A DNA stretch of 64,000 nucleotides. It comes from Chloroflexota bacterium. Its GTDB lineage: Bacteria; Chloroflexota; UBA11872; VXOZ01. Under the pieces are notes generated by a model, which was given only the letters and a program-made list of their open reading frames with translations, did not search any database and had not been told where the DNA came from. The translations under genes were made by a program, and so were the position numbers. The stretch covers positions 1 to 64,000 of the forward strand of contig JAAXIC010000017.1 in NCBI GenBank assembly GCA_012270555.1, read 5' to 3'. Numbering within the stretch: position 1 is the first letter of the stretch; each line of letters opens with the position of its first letter. Shown here piece after piece: positions 59,281-64,000 of the stretch.

Positions 59281-60555
59281 ATGAACGGTAAGCTAGCAAT
59301 AGACGGCGGCACGCCGGTACGCACGACGCCGCTGCCAGGCCCGTATCCAGGTGCGACTTTCATCGGTGAGGAAGAGAAGCGGGCCGTGAATGAAGTATTG
59401 GAGCGGCGCTCACCGTTTCGCTATTACGGCCCCGATCCGGCCTACGCCGTTAACGCGCTGGAACAGAAGGTGGCGTCACTTGTTGGCATTGAGCACGCCG
59501 TGGGCGTGACCTCAGGCACGGCGGCGCTGATTGTGGCGCTCCGCGCGTTGGGCGTGGGTCCCGGGGACGAGGTGATCGTGCCCGCCGCGACGTTCTATGG
59601 CTGTGTGAACGCCGTGGTCGCGTGCCAGGCGGTGCCAATATTCGCCGACCTGGACGATAGCGTTAGCATTTCTGCGGAGAGCGTCGAGCGCGTCATCACG
59701 CCGCGCACGCGTGCGGTCATGGTCGTCCATTGGCGCGGTGTGGCTGCCGATTTGCAGCCGTTGCTCGAAGTAGGAAAGCGACACGGAGTCGCTATTCTCG
59801 AGGACTGCGCGCAGTCGTTTGGGGCGGAATACCACGGGCGGTACGTTGGCGGGTTAGGTGACATAAACATCTTCAGCTTCCAGATGAACAAGGTGATTTC
59901 TGCCGGTGAGGGCGGGATGGTTGTCACCAATGACCCCGTGCTCCACCAACGCGCCGTTGCTTGCCAGGACCAAGGTACTCCCCGCCAGAGTGAGGGTGCG
60001 GAAGTGGCGCCGTTTTTTGGCGAAAACTACCGCATGAGCGAATTGACCGCTGCGGTCCTTCTGAAGCAGGTTGAGAAGCTCGACCGCCTGCGTGCGCATG
60101 TGCGCCATTTGGGTGGCATCATCTTAGCTAGCGTGCGAGACTTGCCCGACGTCCGCCCGCGCCCGATGGCCGATCCGGCGGGCGATGCCGGCGTGAGCCC
60201 GGGGTTTATCTTCGCTACACCGGAAGTCTGCGCGTGGGCGCGCAAGGCGCTGGCCGCCGAGGGTGTGCCGATCAAGTTTCCCTATGGCGGTGTACCAGTC
60301 TACATGCATGAGCCAATTGTGCAGAAACGCATGTGGCACGACGGGCCGTCGCCGTGGGATCCGCGCCTTTATGACGGAGTGGCGGAATACGGTCCCGGCC
60401 TCTGTCCGCGTGCGGAAGAGTTGATGCCGCGGGTTTGCGAGTATCATTTGAGCATGGATTGGACGGAGCAGGACGCCCGAGATGTTGCCGACGGGCTGCG
60501 AAAAGTCATGCAGGCGGTGCCAAGCGATCTGCTGGCGGTGGCGCGGGTATCGTAA
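59281..60555 (+). CDS. DegT/DnrJ/EryC1/StrS family aminotransferase
   Basis: GVTSGTAALIVALRALGVGPGDEVIVPAATFYGCVNAVV, SFQMNKVISAGEGGMVVT, YRMSELTAAVLLKQVEKL. Confidence 0.92.
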   Translation: MNGKLAIDGGTPVRTTPLPGPYPGATFIGEEEKRAVNEVLERRSPFRYYGPDPAYAVNALEQKVASLVGIEHAVGVTSGTAALIVALRALGVGPGDEVIVPAATFYGCVNAVVACQAVPIFADLDDSVSISAESVERVITPRTRAVMVVHWRGVAADLQPLLEVGKRHGVAILEDCAQSFGAEYHGRYVGGLGDINIFSFQMNKVISAGEGGMVVTNDPVLHQRAVACQDQGTPRQSEGAEVAPFFGENYRMSELTAAVLLKQVEKLDRLRAHVRHLGGIILASVRDLPDVRPRPMADPAGDAGVSPGFIFATPEVCAWARKALAAEGVPIKFPYGGVPVYMHEPIVQKRMWHDGPSPWDPRLYDGVAEYGPGLCPRAEELMPRVCEYHLSMDWTEQDARDVADGLRKVMQAVPSDLLAVARVS

Positions 60556-60712
60556 CTGGTAGACTAGGATGTGCTCGGCGCGAGAAGCGCACGTGTCCGG
60601 AGAGGGAAGCAAGTCAGATTAGGAAAGGATGATCGCTCGCCTCCGGACAAGAGAATGAGTGAAGTTATGGGTCTTCCATAGTGTAGTGATCTTAGAAGGG
60701 AAGTTCTTGCAG

Positions 60713-61687
60713 ATGGGCATACTGGAAATGTTGGCGGAAGACGTCGTACTCGGTGACGGCGGCTACATTGTTGAACTTGAGAAGCGTGGCTATGTCATCG
60801 CTGGAGCATTCACTCCCGAACTGGCACTGGAATACCCGAGCGCCATTCGCGAGCTGCATGTTGAATTCTTGCGCGCCGGTTCGGAAGTCTTGCAGGTGAT
60901 GGCGTTCTACGGCAGCCGCAGCAAGCTGGAAACCGTAGGCCAGGCCGACCGGACCTTCGAGATCAACCAGAAAACCACGCAAATCGCCAAGGATGTCGCC
61001 GGGGACAAGGCGCTCGTGGCCGGAGACCTCAGCGCCACATGGAAGTGGGAAGATGGAAACGACGCCGGCAATGCTGCAATCGCCGGCATCTTTGACGAGC
61101 AGATCGAGGCGCAAGAAGGCGTGGACTTCTTCATTGGCGAGACCTTCTGGCACTTGGGTGAAGCGTTGCTCTGCCTGGAACGCATCAAGGCCAAGTCGAA
61201 TCTGCCGGCTATGATCACCATGTCTTTCCGCGCCACGACCGAAACGGACGACGGCTATTCCGCTGCCGATTGCGCGCGCATGCTGGCCGACGCGGGGGCG
61301 GAGATTGTGGGCGCGAACTGCATGCGAGACCCCGTGCACACGTATCCCATTCTCGATGAGATGCGCGATGCTACCGATGCCTACATCGCCGCCCAACCGG
61401 TGGCGCACCGCACCAGCGACGAGGTGCCGTGGTTCACGGGCACGTCGGCCTTTCCCGACAAGCTGGAACCGACGCAAATGACGCGCTATGAAATGGCGGA
61501 CTACGCGGTGAAGGCCAAGGCCATGGGCGTGAACTTCATCGGTGCCTGTTGTGGGACGGTTGCTATGCACGTGCGCGAGATGGCCAAAGTGCTAGGTAAG
61601 TTCGAGGAAGAGCAGATTTGGCAACCCGATCCCGACAAGCCCATGAGCGAGACGGAGTTTAACTGGGAACGACGGCAGGAGAGTTAA
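60713..61687 (+). CDS. Homocysteine S-methyltransferase family (BHMT-like) protein
   Basis: VLGDGGYIVELEKRGYVIAGAFTPELALEYPSAIRELHVEFLRAGSEVLQVMAFYGS; GVNFIGACCGTVAMHVREMAKVL Zn-thiolate GxCCG. Alternative start GTG 60659. Confidence 0.88.
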   Translation: MGILEMLAEDVVLGDGGYIVELEKRGYVIAGAFTPELALEYPSAIRELHVEFLRAGSEVLQVMAFYGSRSKLETVGQADRTFEINQKTTQIAKDVAGDKALVAGDLSATWKWEDGNDAGNAAIAGIFDEQIEAQEGVDFFIGETFWHLGEALLCLERIKAKSNLPAMITMSFRATTETDDGYSAADCARMLADAGAEIVGANCMRDPVHTYPILDEMRDATDAYIAAQPVAHRTSDEVPWFTGTSAFPDKLEPTQMTRYEMADYAVKAKAMGVNFIGACCGTVAMHVREMAKVLGKFEEEQIWQPDPDKPMSETEFNWERRQES

Positions 61688-61704
61688 ACGCCCGGTGCGA
61701 AAGC

Positions 61705-61734
61705 CGTAGGGGCACGATATATCGTGCCCCTACG
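61705..61734. repeat. Perfect 30-nt palindrome downstream of the BHMT-like gene
   Basis: CGTAGGGGCACGATATATCGTGCCCCTACG. Confidence 0.85.
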
Positions 61735-61908
61735 CCCGATTGGCGGAGGGATCGTGGAACAATATGTCGCATTGGTGTCGTACCCAATGTAGCGCGGGGC
61801 TTGTCCACCGCCGGGGCACGTGGCACTGCGGCTTCTTCGACTATTCGGAACGTGCTCCTACCATCGCCGTTGCGAAAAATGGGTGCATAAGAGACTTGCC
61901 GGAAACCG

Positions 61909-61929
61909 GCGCAGGTTGCAAACCTGCGC
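61909..61929. repeat. Dispersed palindromic repeat family D copy
   Basis: GCGCAGGTT-GCA-AACCTGCGC. Confidence 0.7.
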
Positions 61930-62046
61930 TACGGGGGCTCGGGGCACTAAGAGTGCCAGAATCCTTATTGGAATAATCGCGGTAACAGCATTGCAAGACA
62001 CCGCCTGGAATCGCCCCCACCCCAAGCTAGATGAGGAGATCCTGCC

Positions 62047-64000
62047 GTGCAGTCACACGCCCGTCTTGTCATCATCGGCGCCGGCATTGTGGGGTGCAGC
62101 GTCGCCTACCACCTTGCGCAGCGGGGTTGGCGCGATATCGTAGTGGTGGACCAAGGGCCGCTGTTCGACACCGGCGGATCCACTTCCCATGCGCCCGGCC
62201 TCGTGTTTCAGACCAACCCTTCCAAGCTCATGACCACGCTGGCCATGGATACAGTGGCGCTTTATGGTGGTCTTGAGTTGGACGGTCAGCCGTGCTGGTA
62301 CGGTGTAGGCAGCTTGGAGGTGGCGTATACCGAGGCTCGCTGGCAGGACCTCCACCGCAAAATGGGTTTTGCCAAGTCTTATGGTCTGGAGTCCCGCTGC
62401 ATCTCACCCGGTGAGGCGCACGAACTCGTCCCGCTGCTGGATCCCGGTGTCATTCACGGCGCGTACTATGTCCCCAGCGACGGCATCGCCAAGCCCGTGC
62501 GCGCGGCTGAGGCGATGTCCCGCTATTCCCAAGACCACGGCGCCACGTTCTATGGGAATACGACTGTTACCGGCATAGCGGTGGAGGCGGACCGCGTGCG
62601 CGCGGTTGAGACCACAGCGGGCTGCATAAATGCCGAGATGGTGCTCATCTGCGCCGGCATCTGGGGGCCGCGGGTGGGACGCATGGCCGGTGTCTCGATC
62701 CCACTGCTGCCGGTACAACACCAGTACACGCGCACCGCGCCGGTGCCCGCCCTTAAGGGCGAGACCCGTGAGGTCGTTCATCCTGTCGTGCGTCACCAGG
62801 ACTACGCCATGTACTTTCGCCAGGAGGGTGAGTGCTACGGCGTTGGGAACTATAAGCACGAACCGTTGCCGGTCGAGCCTGACGACATTCTCAGCCATGC
62901 CGATGCGAAGCGCGCGCCTGCCATGATGGACTTTACGCCGGAGCACTTTGCGGTTGCGCGGCAGGCTGGGGACGAGCTCTTTCCCGCCCTGCGCGGCCTA
63001 GAGTTGACGGACGCCTTCAACGGCATGTTTTCCTTCACGCCCGACGGCCTGCCCATCCTGGGCGAAGCGCCGGACGTAGCAGGACTATGGATTGCGGAAG
63101 CGGTGTGGATTACGCATGGCGGGGGCGTGGGCAACGTTGTGGCGGAGTGGATGGACACAGGCGTGACCAGCCAGGACTTGCGGGAAGCCGACTACCACCG
63201 TTTCTCGCCCCATGTACACACGCCGGCATATGTGAAGGCGCGCGGCGCCCAGCAGTACCGCGAGGTCTACGACATCATTCATCCACTGCAGCAGATGGAG
63301 AATCCGCGCAACGTGCGATGCAGTCCTTTCCAGCCGCGGCTTGAGGCGCTGGGGGCGGTCTTCTTCGAAAGCGCCGGTTGGGAGCGTCCGCAGTGGTTTG
63401 AGGCCAACCAAACCCTCATTTCGGATGAATCCGCACCAAGTCGATCGGGCTGGGAAGCCCAGCACTGGAGCCCCATTCAGGCCGGCGAGCACCGTGCTAC
63501 CCGCGAGCGGGTTGCCATGTATGACCTGACGGCGTTCATGAAGCTAGAGGTCAGCGGTCCGGGCGCGCTGGCATTCCTGCAATCTGTCAGCGCGAACCAG
63601 GTGGACCGCCCGGTGGGTAAGGTCGTCTACACGGCGATGCTCAATCAGAACGGCGGTATTCAATGCGACCTTACCCTTACGCGGCTGGCACGCGATCGCT
63701 TTCTCGTTCTCACGGGAGGCGCCAGCGGTACGCGCGATCTGGCGTGGTTACGCAAGCACGCGCCAACTGACGGCTCAGTAGGTATCAACGACGTGACCTC
63801 AGAGTTTTGCGGGATTGGGTTGTGGGGGCCGCGAGCGCGCGACGTTTTGGAGCGCGTGTGTGATGACGATGTATCCAACCGCGCGTTCCCGTATTTTGCC
63901 AGCAAGCCAATTACCATCGGAAACGCGCCTGCCCGAGCCCTGCGCGTCTCGTATGTCGGCGAGTTGGGTTGGGAAATCTACGTTCCTACGGAGTACGGTC
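62047..64000 (+). CDS. FAD-dependent oxidoreductase fused to GcvT-like domain (dimethylglycine/sarcosine dehydrogenase-like), truncated by window end
   Basis: GTG 62047 opens a frame to the window end, absent from the ORF track because it has no stop. ARLVIIGAGIVGCSVAYHLAQRGWRDIVVVDQGPLFDTGGSTSHAPGLVFQTNPSKLM; later GcvT-like ERVAMYDLTAFMKLEVSGPGALAFLQ. Confidence 0.9.
   Translation, partial: MQSHARLVIIGAGIVGCSVAYHLAQRGWRDIVVVDQGPLFDTGGSTSHAPGLVFQTNPSKLMTTLAMDTVALYGGLELDGQPCWYGVGSLEVAYTEARWQDLHRKMGFAKSYGLESRCISPGEAHELVPLLDPGVIHGAYYVPSDGIAKPVRAAEAMSRYSQDHGATFYGNTTVTGIAVEADRVRAVETTAGCINAEMVLICAGIWGPRVGRMAGVSIPLLPVQHQYTRTAPVPALKGETREVVHPVVRHQDYAMYFRQEGECYGVGNYKHEPLPVEPDDILSHADAKRAPAMMDFTPEHFAVARQAGDELFPALRGLELTDAFNGMFSFTPDGLPILGEAPDVAGLWIAEAVWITHGGGVGNVVAEWMDTGVTSQDLREADYHRFSPHVHTPAYVKARGAQQYREVYDIIHPLQQMENPRNVRCSPFQPRLEALGAVFFESAGWERPQWFEANQTLISDESAPSRSGWEAQHWSPIQAGEHRATRERVAMYDLTAFMKLEVSGPGALAFLQSVSANQVDRPVGKVVYTAMLNQNGGIQCDLTLTRLARDRFLVLTGGASGTRDLAWLRKHAPTDGSVGINDVTSEFCGIGLWGPRARDVLERVCDDDVSNRAFPYFASKPITIGNAPARALRVSYVGELGWEIYVPTEYG

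Noticed and set aside
1-64000. Search for tRNA/rRNA genes, CRISPR arrays, transposases, phage or known defence systems
   Set aside because: Intergenic gaps showed no convincing T-arm-plus-acceptor pattern and no periodic repeats; no recognisable transposase, Cas, restriction or toxin-antitoxin proteins. A tRNAscan/Infernal run would be decisive.

Overview
The window is about 64 kb of dense, GC-rich bacterial chromosome with roughly 50 supportable protein-coding genes. I saw no rRNA, convincing tRNA, CRISPR array, transposase or phage module. Lipoprotein leaders with Thr/Pro-rich linkers, LGFP-like repeats, and many amidohydrolases and DUF3604-like proteins suggest an uncultured Chloroflexota-like lineage, but that is a weak inference. 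Contents in order: glycine-betaine-type ABC transporter end; sulfatase, TIM-barrel and amidohydrolase genes; ceramidase-like protein; OsmC-like gene; YcaQ-like protein; IlvD/Edd dehydratase; MidA-like methyltransferase; DegT aminotransferase; topA; histidine kinase; M42 peptidase; glycan cluster (LPG-synthase-like membrane protein, three GT4 glycosyltransferases, glycoside-hydrolase-like lipoprotein); nadK-recN; hsp20; mutL; large repeat lipoprotein; M20 peptidase; metallophosphoesterases; SDR; nitrilase; a polar amino-acid ABC operon with duplicated binding proteins; solute-binding protein; amidohydrolase triplet; two DUF3604 proteins flanking a GNAT triplet; second DegT; homocysteine S-methyltransferase-like gene; a truncated dimethylglycine-dehydrogenase-like gene. 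The strongest unusual signal is at 7714..8139 (minus). The OsmC-like gene is split by one in-frame TGA exactly where the family has its catalytic Cys (ALG-T-[TGA]-TAMTLRLYADRK). It has a good Shine-Dalgarno at the upstream ATG and a SECIS-like hairpin 12-32 nt after the TGA with G in loop position 2. It is most simply read as a selenocysteine-containing OsmC-like protein that standard gene calling truncates. Other observations: a palindromic repeat inserted in frame in a MidA-like gene, several dispersed palindromic repeat families, a Cys-pair repeat lipoprotein, loss of the CDK-motif Cys in an IlvD/Edd protein, and paralog triplets.
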